A DNA stretch of 64,000 nucleotides from positions 216,493 to 280,492 of the forward strand of contig CAWDOA010000013.1 of assembly GCA_963803875.1 (NCBI GenBank), written 5' to 3'. The first letter of the stretch is position 1. Every line of letters starts with the position of its first letter. Below, one piece after another: positions 17,842-25,937 of this stretch. Source of the stretch: JABDIY01 sp963803875 (GTDB taxonomy: Bacteria > Actinomycetota > Acidimicrobiia > Acidimicrobiales > SZUA-35). The notes below the pieces were generated by a model. That model had not been told where the DNA came from, did no database searches, and worked only from the letters and a program-made list of their open reading frames with translations. A program made the translations under genes and the position numbers.

Positions 17842-19056
17842 GTGGTGACGCTGCAACCGATCGTTGCTGTCCCTCGCCACGACACCTACGACGTGATCAT
17901 CGTGGGCGGTGCCATCATCGGATCATCGATCGCCTGGTTCCTCACGAACGAGGGCTTTGACGGGCGAGTTCTCGTAGTGGAGAGGGACCCGACCTATGAG
18001 AACGCAGCCACGTCCCATACCAACAGCTGTATGCGTCAGCAGTTCTCCAACGAACTGAACATCGACATCTCCCAGTTCGCCGCCCACTTCGTTCGGAGCT
18101 TCCGTGACTACTTGGGCAACGATCCTGAGGTGCCGGAGCTGACCACACAGTTCTACGGATACATGTACTTGGCCGGCACCGAGGAATTCGCCGACACCTT
18201 GCGGACCAACCAGCTGCTTCAGGTATCCCGCGGTGCCGGGACAAAGATCATGACACCCCAAGAGATCCTGGCCGACTACCCGTTCTACAACCTCGAGGGG
18301 ATCATATGCGGCAGCCACAATCGCAAGGACGAGGGGTACTTCGACAGCGGCACGATGTTCGACTGGTGGCGTAAGCAGGCTCGTCAACGGGGCGTGGAGT
18401 ACCTCACCAGCCAAGTCGTCGGTGTGAAGCGTTCCGGGAACCTCGTAACCGGGGTGTTGCTCAGGTCGGGGGAGACCTTGGCCTGCGGCTCGCTGGTCAA
18501 TGCAGCCGGTACTCGAGCCGTGGAGATCGCCAAGATGGTTGGGGTGGAGCTACCGGTTGAACCTCGCCGTCGCTACAGCTTCATCTTCGACGCGCAGGAA
18601 CCGCTCGACCGAGATCTACCGCTCACAATCGATCCCAGCGGCGTTCACGTTCGCTCGGAGGGAGCGTCGTACCTCGCCGGCTGCGCACCTGACGAAGACC
18701 CGGCTGTCGGCTACGACGACTTTGCAGTGGATCCCGGTATTTGGGAGGAGAAGGTGTGGCCGGCACTGGCCAATCGGATCCCGGCATTCGAACGGATCAA
18801 GCTCCAGAACAGGTGGGTTGGCCACTACTCGTTCAACACCTTCGACCAGAACGTGATCGTCGGTCCTCACCCGGAGGTGTCGAACTTCCTGTTCGCCAAC
18901 GGCTTCTCAGGACACGGACTCCAGCAGTCGCCGGCGATCGGCAGGGGAGTGGCCGAGTGGATCACTCATGGCTCCTACCAAACCCTGGACCTGCGACCGC
19001 TCGGTTACCACCGCCTGGTGACCAACCAGCGGTTCATCGAAACCGCCATCATCTGA
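17842..19056 (+). CDS. FAD-dependent oxidoreductase, DAO family
   Basis: A 404-residue flavoprotein of the D-amino-acid oxidase/sarcosine oxidase superfamily. The FAD motif VIIVGGAIIGSSIAWFL lies at about residues 18-34, the glutamate closing the ribose is in LVVERDP, and the C-terminal substrate/FAD region reads NFLFANGFSGHGLQQSPAIGRGVAEWI. It is close in layout to the FOXRED1-like group of this family, which includes dehydrogenases as well as H2O2-forming oxidases. The start is GTG at 17842 (a second GTG follows) with GGGG upstream. It follows the SDR at 16992 in a likely two-gene operon. Confidence 0.85.
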   Translation: MVTLQPIVAVPRHDTYDVIIVGGAIIGSSIAWFLTNEGFDGRVLVVERDPTYENAATSHTNSCMRQQFSNELNIDISQFAAHFVRSFRDYLGNDPEVPELTTQFYGYMYLAGTEEFADTLRTNQLLQVSRGAGTKIMTPQEILADYPFYNLEGIICGSHNRKDEGYFDSGTMFDWWRKQARQRGVEYLTSQVVGVKRSGNLVTGVLLRSGETLACGSLVNAAGTRAVEIAKMVGVELPVEPRRRYSFIFDAQEPLDRDLPLTIDPSGVHVRSEGASYLAGCAPDEDPAVGYDDFAVDPGIWEEKVWPALANRIPAFERIKLQNRWVGHYSFNTFDQNVIVGPHPEVSNFLFANGFSGHGLQQSPAIGRGVAEWITHGSYQTLDLRPLGYHRLVTNQRFIETAII

Positions 19057-19062
19057 TCGACG

Positions 19063-19815
19063 TCAGCTGGATGTGGTTGCGCCTCGAGGTGTCGACACCA
19101 ACGAATGCCGGTAGAACTCGATCAGCTGAGCTGCAGCCTCTCGTGATGCGTCATTGTCCAGCGTTGGGGCGAGCTCACGGAGATGATCGAGCACCTGCGA
19201 TCGACGATCGATTTCTCGCAGTGTTCGTTCGTGGTGATCGCGGCCTCGATCCCGCCGCCAGCGAGCCGACCGGGTTTCGAACAGCTGCAGTGCCAGAAGC
19301 ACCAGGTCAGGGCAGTACACCACCGAGTCCGGAGAGGCAACGACCCCCTTGGCCGCCCGGTTCACCACCGTGGGCATCACATCGCCTGCTTCGTTCTCCA
19401 ACTCAGCCTCGAAAAGGGATCTGATTGCGGTCTGGGCGGAATCACGAACCGGCGGGACGCGATCGACCGTGCGGTAGGCAAGCATCGACACGACACCGGG
19501 GATGTGGGTGAGTTCGGCCGCCAAAGCCATCATCGCCTCCCGCACGTAGCCATTGCGATGGGCTCCCAACAGCACCACCAGACCTGGATCCAACGGTGCC
19601 AGCTCGCACGCCACCCCGGGATCGAGGTTTCCCCAGGGTGTCCCGTCTGCTCGAAAACGCCGAACCTCTCGGTCAACGCTGCGCGTCAGCCCATGGGGGG
19701 CCACAAACCGAACAGCGTCGGGAACGGCAGGATCCATGCCGCTGGTGTGTCGCGTGATCACGTCGCCAGCAAGCTCAGCCAATTGGCGGGCTTTTTTCTG
19801 GGCTCCCGAGGTCAC
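19063..19815 (-). CDS. Hypothetical protein
   Basis: A 250-residue soluble protein I do not recognise. It is rich in helices: LAELAGDVITRH at the start, VREAMMALAAELTHIPGVV near residue 93, RDSAQTAIRSLFEAELE near residue 125 and a long C-terminal charged helix (RDHHERTLREIDRRSQVLDHLRELAP). Phrases such as LDPGLVVLLGAHRNGYVREA recall HEAT-like armadillo repeats, but only weakly. The stop is seven bases past the stop of the convergent flavoprotein gene, and the gene precedes the sulfite-oxidase-like gene's terminus by 33 bases. Confidence 0.65.
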   Translation of the reverse strand: MTSGAQKKARQLAELAGDVITRHTSGMDPAVPDAVRFVAPHGLTRSVDREVRRFRADGTPWGNLDPGVACELAPLDPGLVVLLGAHRNGYVREAMMALAAELTHIPGVVSMLAYRTVDRVPPVRDSAQTAIRSLFEAELENEAGDVMPTVVNRAAKGVVASPDSVVYCPDLVLLALQLFETRSARWRRDRGRDHHERTLREIDRRSQVLDHLRELAPTLDNDASREAAAQLIEFYRHSLVSTPRGATTSS

Positions 19816-19848
19816 TCTCTCAGGATGCCGGCTGCAGGCAACGGGCCA

Positions 19849-20904
19849 CTACGAAACCCTCACCGGGTGAGGAGTGATGGCGTTCCACAAGATCGTATGG
19901 GGGTTGAAGGGCACAGATTCGGGTTGGGTCACTCCGTTGGCGTCCGTGGCTCGGGTCCGCAGGGTGTGATCTCCCGGCGTGGCATTCCACTGGAACTGAA
20001 ACGGGGTCCAACCCCACTTCGAGTTGAGCCTGATCAGTTCGGCTCGCTGCCAATCGGAGCCGTCCACGGACCACTCCACCGTCTCGATCGGGGCTCCGGT
20101 GGCGCGGCCGTAGCCATGCACGGTCTGGGGTCCGGGGTTGAGTTGGGCATCCCACTCCAGAGCGAGACTCGATTTCACCGGATGGCCTGTTGCCGGGCCA
20201 AGTTTGGTGCCGTCGGGGGTGCGGAGCTGGTAGTACTCGTCGGCTCGGAACGAGTTCACCCAGTTGCTGGAGAGTTCCAGTCGACCGAGCCACTTCACCG
20301 AGTAGGCCCCGACCCAGCCGGGCACGATCAGCCGGGCAGGTGCTCCGTGGGCTGGGAGCAGTGGTTCGCCGTTCATCGACAACGCCACGATTGTGTCGGG
20401 ATCGAGTGCCTTGACAGCGGGCAGACACATTCTGGCCGGTTCTCCGTCTTCGTTGTCGAAGTCGAGACCCATGGGCGAGAGCCACTGGAAATCCGTGGTC
20501 GGTCGAGCGAGTCGGACAACATCGGCCAACCGAGGCCCCTCCCACCGGGCCATTCCCATCGCCCCCAGGGTCCATCGAGTATCCAGAGCACTCTCCGGGC
20601 GGGGGTAGCCGGCCACGAACTCATAGAGCATCCGCCCGTTGCCGGCGCACTCCAGCCACGCGTCCACGACGTGGTTCGGCAATGACATCAAATCGTCGAG
20701 CCCTACCTCAATCGGCGAACCGGCGGCGTCGCCATCGATCCTGATGGTCCAGGTGATCTGGTTCGGGTGCGGAACAGCACTTCCACTGCATACGAAGAAA
20801 CGATCGACCGGCGTCTGCTCCAGACCCAGATCCGCTTCGGTGGGTTCGAGGCTGGTCTTCAGCTTGGTGAATCCCGACGTTTCCTTGCCGTACCCATCGT
20901 CCAC
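19849..20904 (-). CDS. Sulfite oxidase-like molybdopterin enzyme
   Basis: About 351 residues with the two domains of sulfite oxidase-family enzymes. The molybdopterin domain has the metal-binding cysteine in AWLECAGNGR near residue 86 and the phrase PAHGAPARLIVPGWVGAYSVKWL near residue 190. The C-terminal immunoglobulin-like dimerisation domain follows (GYGRATGAPIETVEWSVDGSDWQRA, ending NAITPHPVRV). No haem domain and no signal peptide are visible, so a cytoplasmic sulfite dehydrogenase-type or related oxotransferase is likely. The start is taken as GTG at 20904; the frame is open to an ATG at 21000, but that stretch is the palindromic intergenic element. Confidence 0.85.
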   Translation of the reverse strand: MDDGYGKETSGFTKLKTSLEPTEADLGLEQTPVDRFFVCSGSAVPHPNQITWTIRIDGDAAGSPIEVGLDDLMSLPNHVVDAWLECAGNGRMLYEFVAGYPRPESALDTRWTLGAMGMARWEGPRLADVVRLARPTTDFQWLSPMGLDFDNEDGEPARMCLPAVKALDPDTIVALSMNGEPLLPAHGAPARLIVPGWVGAYSVKWLGRLELSSNWVNSFRADEYYQLRTPDGTKLGPATGHPVKSSLALEWDAQLNPGPQTVHGYGRATGAPIETVEWSVDGSDWQRAELIRLNSKWGWTPFQFQWNATPGDHTLRTRATDANGVTQPESVPFNPHTILWNAITPHPVRVS

Positions 20905-20930
20905 CCTTCGAGCCTCCCACACCCACCCCC

Positions 20931-21037
20931 TTCTTGCGTACCGAACCCACCATCCCGCCCAAAAAGCGTGCCCAACGCACCGATTTCGTGGGCTCGGCAC
21001 GCAAAAACGGCAACGAGGTTTGGTGGGTACGCAAGAA
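20931..21037. repeat. Nested inverted repeat between divergent genes
   Basis: The arms TTCTTGCGTACC (20931-20942) and GGTACGCAAGAA (21026-21037) are perfect 12-base complements. Inside lie two more complementary pairs: ACCCACCA (20945-20952) with TGGTGGGT (21021-21028), and GCGTGCC (20966-20972) with GGCACGC (20996-21002), the latter flanked by AAAAA on both sides. The whole forms a cruciform-capable unit in the spacer between the molybdoenzyme and Gfo/Idh genes. It could be a regulatory region for both genes or a small dispersed palindromic element. Confidence 0.6.
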
Positions 21038-21080
21038 CACGTTGGAAGTGCCGGCGCTCACGTCATCTACGATCGTTCCC

Positions 21081-22040
21081 ATGAAGGAGATCGCAGTTGT
21101 CGGAGCGGGAGCAATGGGGCGGTTTCACATTCGCACGATGTTGGACATCGAAGGCGTTGAGGTTGCTGCGGTAGCCGATCCGTTCCCGCATCCCGAGCTC
21201 GAACAGTTGGATGTGCCGGTCTCCACCAACCCGATGGCGATTGCGTCCGAGGGTTGGGATGGCGTGATCGTGGCATCGACCGACGAAACCCATGCCGAGC
21301 TGACCATCGCCGCACTCGAGGCTGGGAGTCGAGTTCTGTGCGAGAAACCATTGGCCGCCGATTTGGCCGGGGCCGTTGCGGTGGTGGAAACCGAGGCGGT
21401 GATCGGCGAGCGTCGCTTGCAGGTCGGGTTCATGCGTCGATACGACCCTGCCCATCTGGATCTGGTGGAGGAACTTCCCGATCTGAACGGCATCGACTAC
21501 GTGCGGTGCACCCATCGCAACACCAACGCCGAAGCCCGTCCGCCTCGGGTGGTCATCAATCAGTCGATCATTCACGACATTCACACGGTCACCTGGTTGC
21601 TCGGCCCGACCGCATCGGTCACGGCGAGCGCTGTTCCTCGCCCTGGCGGACTCGACCACGTGTTGCTCACGCTTCAGATGGAGTCGGGAGCGCTGGCTTC
21701 AATCGAGTTCCAGGATCGAACCTATGCCTACGAGGTGGCCATCGAAGCGAGCGGCCCGAATGGCATGGTGCGTTCGGCCTCTCCGTATCACCCGTCGACC
21801 CGTCGCTTGGTGAGCGAGATGGAACCCTACACCGACTGGTTCGGCTGGTTCTCCGAAGCCTACGTCGCTCAGGATCGGGCCTGGGCCGAATCACTGACTG
21901 GTCCCGAAGCGACCGGACCTTCAGCCTGGGATGGCCTGGAGGCGCAACTGATTTCCGAAGCGGCGCTGGTATCCCTTGCTGAGGGCGGATCGATGGTCCC
22001 CATCGATCGCTCTCTTGACCGGCCGACCATCTACGGCTGA
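21081..22040 (+). CDS. Gfo/Idh/MocA family dehydrogenase, inositol 2-dehydrogenase-like
   Basis: NAD(P)-dependent sugar or inositol dehydrogenase of 319 residues. The Rossmann start MKEIAVVGAGAMGRFHIRTM is at residue 1; the hallmark cofactor/catalytic phrase VLCEKPLAADL lies near residue 88 (EKP with catalytic Lys), QVGFMRRYDPAHL near residue 117 and QSIIHDIHTVTWLLG near residue 155 (D-x-x-H-type catalytic pair). These features suit the myo-inositol 2-dehydrogenase branch. The ATG at 21081 is decided by the Rossmann strand and a nearby GAAGGAG inside the start region; earlier in-frame starts lie in the palindromic spacer. Confidence 0.87.
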   Translation: MKEIAVVGAGAMGRFHIRTMLDIEGVEVAAVADPFPHPELEQLDVPVSTNPMAIASEGWDGVIVASTDETHAELTIAALEAGSRVLCEKPLAADLAGAVAVVETEAVIGERRLQVGFMRRYDPAHLDLVEELPDLNGIDYVRCTHRNTNAEARPPRVVINQSIIHDIHTVTWLLGPTASVTASAVPRPGGLDHVLLTLQMESGALASIEFQDRTYAYEVAIEASGPNGMVRSASPYHPSTRRLVSEMEPYTDWFGWFSEAYVAQDRAWAESLTGPEATGPSAWDGLEAQLISEAALVSLAEGGSMVPIDRSLDRPTIYG

Positions 22041-22404
22041 GGTATCACGGTGCAGGCCAATTCTTCTCGTTGAGCGGCGGCTGGGACGCTTCATCAGTCA
22101 TCCCTGAGACGATGGTGATGTACGGCGAACTGTCTATCTCGGTCGATGAGATGCAGCAGATCATCCTGAATGACGAGAAGCAACGTCTGTACTGAGCGAC
22201 GACAAGGCGGCGTCTCACTCAACTCGGCGGCGAGCCAGCGACAGTCGCGTGTGCGCAAACTGCTGCTGACCAGCCTCCACACCATGAGTCGGCAGTTCGG
22301 GGATCCCCTCGAGCAATCAATCTCGCGCTTCGGACCAGCTGTGACGCGAGAAGATCCCTGTTACCCCTTGACGGGGATGCCTCGGATCGGCAATACTCCG
22401 AACA
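22041..22404. other. Intergenic stretch upstream of the TetR gene
   Basis: No convincing gene is seen. A 27-codon frame from the ATG at 22111 (MVMYGELSISVDEMQQIILN and so on) and longer overlapping frames lack ribosome-binding sites and family-like sequence. The right end holds the likely promoter of the TetR operon and a short CCCC-TTGAC-GGGG hairpin overlapping its -35 region, a possible repressor-binding feature. Confidence 0.5.
22368..22397 (+). promoter_or_regulatory. Likely promoter of the TetR operon, perhaps leaderless
   Basis: TTGACG at 22368-22373 matches a -35 box. Eighteen bases later AATACT at 22392-22397 is a fair -10 box. The GTG start of the regulator at 22405 is only seven bases beyond it, so transcription would begin at or next to the start codon, as in the leaderless mRNAs common in actinobacteria. 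No Shine-Dalgarno sequence is present before this GTG, which agrees. Confidence 0.45.
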
Positions 22405-23022
22405 GTGTCAGGTAAACCGATCAATGACAGGCGTGCCGAACGTCATCAGGAAACACAGGCCGAGATTGTCGCCGCATCTTGGGAAGTGGTGCGCGAGCAC
22501 GGCCTTGCAGGCTTGTCGATGCGCGATTTAGGTCAGCGCGTTGGCATGCGAGCCCAGTCGATCTACTCGTATTTCTCCTCCAAACACGAGATTTACGACG
22601 CCATGTTCCTCCAGGGGTATCAGGCGCTTTCAGAGTGGATGGACGGCGCTTTCGACGAGGAACGAGTCAGCGCCGACCCGGTCGGCTCGGCGAAGAGCTC
22701 GGCGCGAGGTTTCGTCGAGTTCTGCACGGATGATCCAGTTCGCTACCAACTGCTATTCCAACGCACAATCCCGGGATTCACGCCCTCTCCGGAGAGTTAT
22801 GCCGTTGCGATCGACGTGTACGAGCGATTGAGGGAGCAGCTGGCGACGATTGGTTTCCGAGATGATGCATCACTGGACCTCGCGACCGCCGTGTTGACCG
22901 GCATCACCGACCAACAGATTTCGAACGATCCCGGCGGAGATCGTTGGACGCGACTTGTCGATCGTGCGATCGACATGTTGTTGAGCAATGTCAGAACGAA
23001 CACTTTCAACGAAAGCGAGTGA
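22405..23022 (+). CDS. TetR family transcriptional regulator
   Basis: A 205-residue repressor-type regulator. Residues 15-62 form the DNA-binding domain: IVAASWEVVREHGLAGLSMRDLGQRVGMRAQSIYSYFSSKHEIYDAMF, with the helix-turn-helix ending in the usual YxYFxSK phrase. The C-terminal ligand domain (from about residue 75) contains RGFVEFCTDDPVRYQLLFQRTIPGF, as in TetR proteins with a WHG-type C-terminal domain. It heads an operon with the mycothiol-dependent-fold protein (one base after its stop) and the MBL hydrolase, and likely controls them in response to a small molecule. Confidence 0.88.
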   Translation: MSGKPINDRRAERHQETQAEIVAASWEVVREHGLAGLSMRDLGQRVGMRAQSIYSYFSSKHEIYDAMFLQGYQALSEWMDGAFDEERVSADPVGSAKSSARGFVEFCTDDPVRYQLLFQRTIPGFTPSPESYAVAIDVYERLREQLATIGFRDDASLDLATAVLTGITDQQISNDPGGDRWTRLVDRAIDMLLSNVRTNTFNESE

Positions 23023-23023
23023 A

Positions 23024-23782
23024 ATGACCACAATGCACACCACCGACGTCGCAATGATCGAGAAGATCGGACATCGCGAGGCAATGGAGCTCCAAACCTG
23101 CGAGTTCGATCGGGCCGCAACGCTGCTCCATTCGCTCGATCCCCATGAGTGGTCCGCCCAGACCGATTGTCCCGACTGGGACGTTCGTCGGATGTGGCTT
23201 CACGTGCTCGGCGAGACTGAGGCCGGCGCTTCGATGCGGGAGAACATCCACCAGATGCGCCTTGCGAGAAAGCGCCGCAAGGAGTTGGGTGTGCCACTCG
23301 AGGCCGGGTTGTCAGGGGTTCAGGTAGATGAACGGAACGATCTGTCCCCGCACGAACTCCTCGAGCGGTTCGAGAACATCGTTCCCAAGACTGTCAAGGC
23401 ACGAGCTCGTACGCCGCGCTTGGTGCGCTCCGTCAAGATCAACATCGACGCACCCGTCGTGGAGAAATGGGCGCTGGGCTACCTCATCGACGTGATCTAC
23501 CTACGTGATGCCTGGATGCATCGGATCGACACCACACGCGCCACCGGCCGCGAGATGGTTCTCACACCTGAGCACGACGGCCGCATTGTTTCCGACATCG
23601 TCGCCGAGTGGGCCCGCCGGCACGGCCAGCCGTTCACGATCGAGCTGACCGGGGTTGCCGGCGGCAGTTATACGGCGGGCACTGGCAGCGAACCGATTGT
23701 GATCGATGCAATCGAGTTCTGCCGTCTTACTGCCGGCCGAGGCGAAGCAACTGGTCTTTTGTCCACCGTCGTTGCCTTCTGA
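23024..23782 (+). CDS. Maleylpyruvate isomerase family (MDMPI/DinB fold) protein
   Basis: A 252-residue protein of the mycothiol-dependent maleylpyruvate isomerase N-terminal family, a four-helix DinB-like fold. The family phrase DPHEWSAQTDCPDWDVRRMWLHVLGETEAG lies near residue 40, with the metal-ligand type His in the WLHVLG helix; a second His-containing region is YLRDAWMHRIDTTRATG near residue 160. Mycothiol-linked enzymes of this family act on thiol conjugates or in transferase reactions. The ATG at 23024 overlaps the end of the TetR gene by translational coupling distance, so both are co-transcribed. Confidence 0.8.
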   Translation: MTTMHTTDVAMIEKIGHREAMELQTCEFDRAATLLHSLDPHEWSAQTDCPDWDVRRMWLHVLGETEAGASMRENIHQMRLARKRRKELGVPLEAGLSGVQVDERNDLSPHELLERFENIVPKTVKARARTPRLVRSVKINIDAPVVEKWALGYLIDVIYLRDAWMHRIDTTRATGREMVLTPEHDGRIVSDIVAEWARRHGQPFTIELTGVAGGSYTAGTGSEPIVIDAIEFCRLTAGRGEATGLLSTVVAF

Positions 23783-23825
23783 CACCGGCGCCCAAGGAAA
23801 CCAAACACCACTAGGAGACAACACA

Positions 23826-24529
23826 ATGAACACCAGCACGACCGAAATTGCCGACAACATCTTTCGAATCTCGACCTTTGTTCCCGAGGCAGGGATGTCA
23901 TTCAATCAGATCCTCGTCAGGGCTGATCAGCCGCTCCTGTTTCACACCGGCATGAGGGCCTTGTTCCCTCTTGTGTCCGACGCTGTCAGTGGTGTGGTGC
24001 CAGTCTCTTCGCTGCGCTGGATCGGATTCGGGCATGTCGAGGCCGACGAGTCCGGCGCATTGAACCGCTGGCTCGAGGCTGCCACAGACGCCCAGGTGGC
24101 GTTCGGCGCGTTGGGTTGCATGGTTTCGGCGAACGACCTCGCCGATCGCCCACCCCATCCACTCGAAGACGGAGACGTGATCGACCTCGGGGGCAAGCGT
24201 GTTCGCTACCTTGCAACCCCTCACGTCCCCCACGGTTGGGAAGCCGGCCTGCTGTACGAGGAGACCACCTCAACTCTGCTGTGCGGCGATCTCTTCACCC
24301 AGATGGGAAATGGAGCGGCCATCTGCACCGATTCGCCGATGGAACCGGCAATCGTGGCCGAGGACATGTTCCAGTACTCGAGCCTGAACCCGTCCACTGC
24401 GTCGATCGTTGAACGGCTTGCCGACCTCGAGCCAAAAACTCTAGCGCTCATGCACGGGCCGACGTACTCGGGCGATGGCGGCACGTGGCTGCGTGATCTC
24501 GCCGCTGACTACTCACGGCGCATCGATAG
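23826..24529 (+). CDS. MBL-fold metallo-hydrolase, C-terminus unclear
   Basis: Metallo-beta-lactamase-fold protein of about 235 residues resembling the oxygen-binding di-iron (FprA/ODP-like) branch. The start ATG 23826 has TAGGAGA eight bases upstream. Core phrases are FNQILVRADQPLLFHTGM, IGFGHVEADESGALNRW (FGHVEADE in place of the HxHxD loop), YLATPHVPHGWEAGLLYEE, LLCGDLFTQMG and LALMHGPTYSGDGG. The metal-binding His-x-Glu-x-Asp pattern is the ODP type. The frame does not stop after the natural-looking end near SRRID but runs on to 24995 through sequence with no family character; a TAG at 24527 in another frame suggests an indel near 24520. It closes the TetR operon. Confidence 0.72.
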
Positions 24530-24630
24530 CACCTTTTCGCGCCGGCGTAGCACTTCTTGGTGGGGCGGATCTGAGTCGACGAGTGCCGTTGTCCGGCCGC
24601 CTTCTGCCGCTTGTCGAAACGGCCATTTCC

Positions 24631-24675
24631 CGGCTGGGGGCGACATCTCGGGACATATCTCGGCTGGAGGCGACA
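24631..24675. repeat. Short direct repeat in the spacer after the MBL gene
   Basis: CGGCTGGGGGCGACA at 24631-24645 and CGGCTGGAGGCGACA at 24661-24675 match at 14 of 15 positions and start exactly 30 bases apart. They lie between the convergent MBL and M20 genes. There are only two copies, so it is not an array. No function is apparent. Confidence 0.45.
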
Positions 24676-24707
24676 AGGGATGTGCCCCACAGCCGAAATT
24701 TGGGTGG

Positions 24708-25913
24708 TTAGGCGCCGAGGAAGTGGGTGGCGGCTTCTATGTAGACCCGCGCGCAGGTGATGAGGTCGTCGATCTCGACGAACTCGTCTTTCTGGTGGGC
24801 GATCCACTTTCCGCCCGGGCCGTACACCACGACCGGCAGGCCGGCGTCGCGCCACAGGATGGTTCCGTCGGTGCTGCCGGGTACGCCACCGTAGACCGGC
24901 TCCTCACCTGTAACCGCCGTGTGGGCGGCGGCGACGGCGGCAACGACGGGATCGTCGACCGAGGTTTCGGTCGGCGGACGATCGACCGGAGTTGAAAGGG
25001 TGATCTCCACACCCAGATCAGCTTCGATCTCGTCGGCGGCGTCGCGGAAACGATGCCAGGAGATCGCCGTGATCGATGCCGGGGATCGTGCGATTGTCGA
25101 ACGTGAGCAGGGTCGACGCTGGAATCACGTTGATCTGAGCAAGACTGCCGGCGTCGACGTGCGTGGGCGTGACGTAAGGAAGACCCAGCTGGGGATGGTC
25201 ACCAAATGTGGCTTGGAGATCGGCCTCGATCTCCCGCCCGGCCTCGATGAAGCGGCTGGCAGCGCTGATCGGGTTGCGGCCCTGATGGGGCATGGCACCG
25301 TGAGCCATTACACCGGCGATATCGACCCGCAAGTCGGAGAGCACCTTTCTGGGTGTTGCAGACCTCGCCGCCTTCGGGTTCGCACACGATCGCCCCGTCC
25401 ACACCTGCGGCATGACCTTGCTCGACGAAGTGGTGAACCCCGATCATCAATTCCTCTTCGTCGCACAGGATGGCGAGGACGATCGAGCCGGGGAAGGATC
25501 CGCCGAGCTCCAAAGCGCGGGTAGCAAACATGAGAGCGCCGACGCCGCCTTTCATGTCGGCCGAGCCCCGGCCGTACAACTTGCCGTCGATGATCTCGCC
25601 GCCGAAAGGATCAACAGACCACGTGGCCGGGTCGCCCTCGGTCACAACGTCGGTGTGGCCCTCGAACAGCAAAGTCGGGCCCGGCAGGCCGCCGTCGATC
25701 CGGATGATCACGTTGGGGCGGCCGGGTGCCACTTCCTGCTCGAAGGACGTCCCAGCCCCACTCGTCGGCTTGCTCGACCACAACCGCGACGGCCAATGCT
25801 TCGCTGCGGCCCCGTTCGGGTTGGTTGACGCTGGGCGCCTGAACAAGGCGCTGGGTGAAGGCGACGAGGCCTTCGGTGTCCAGCGCCTCGGTCCGAGGCT
25901 GTGTGGCCGTCAT
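24708..25913 (-). pseudogene. M20 family peptidase/deacylase (ArgE/DapE type), several frameshifts
   Basis: Zinc-dependent M20 metallopeptidase of about 400 residues when pieces are joined. In order: MTATQPRTEALDTEGLVAFTQRLVQAPS (start 25913); TLLFEGHTDVVTEGD with the first metal His-x-Asp, YGRGSADMKGG with the bridging Asp, and ILCDEEELMIGVHHF with the Glu-Glu pair in a second frame; RVDIAGVMAHGAMPHQGRNPI in a third; and GVPGSTDGTILWRDAGLPVVVYGPGGKWIAHQKDEFVEIDDL with the last His at the end. Breaks lie near 25760-25780, near 25370-25400 and near 25015-25065. All catalytic residues survive, which favours sequencing indels over decay. It is the last gene of the peptide-uptake operon and would hydrolyse imported peptides or acyl amino acids. 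Confidence 0.75.
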
Positions 25914-25937
25914 GACCTGTCCACCGTCATCGGATAC

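Noticed and set aside
19183..20685. 500-codon plus-strand open frame
   Set aside because: It is the shadow of the hypothetical and molybdoenzyme genes on the minus strand; it has no family likeness and its start is inside them.
22170..22415. 81-codon open frame before the TetR gene
   Set aside because: No ribosome-binding site, no domain, and it overlaps the promoter and start of the regulator.
24530..24995. C-terminal extension of the MBL gene frame
   Set aside because: It has no family character and overlaps the convergent M20 gene; best explained by a lost stop or an indel near 24520.
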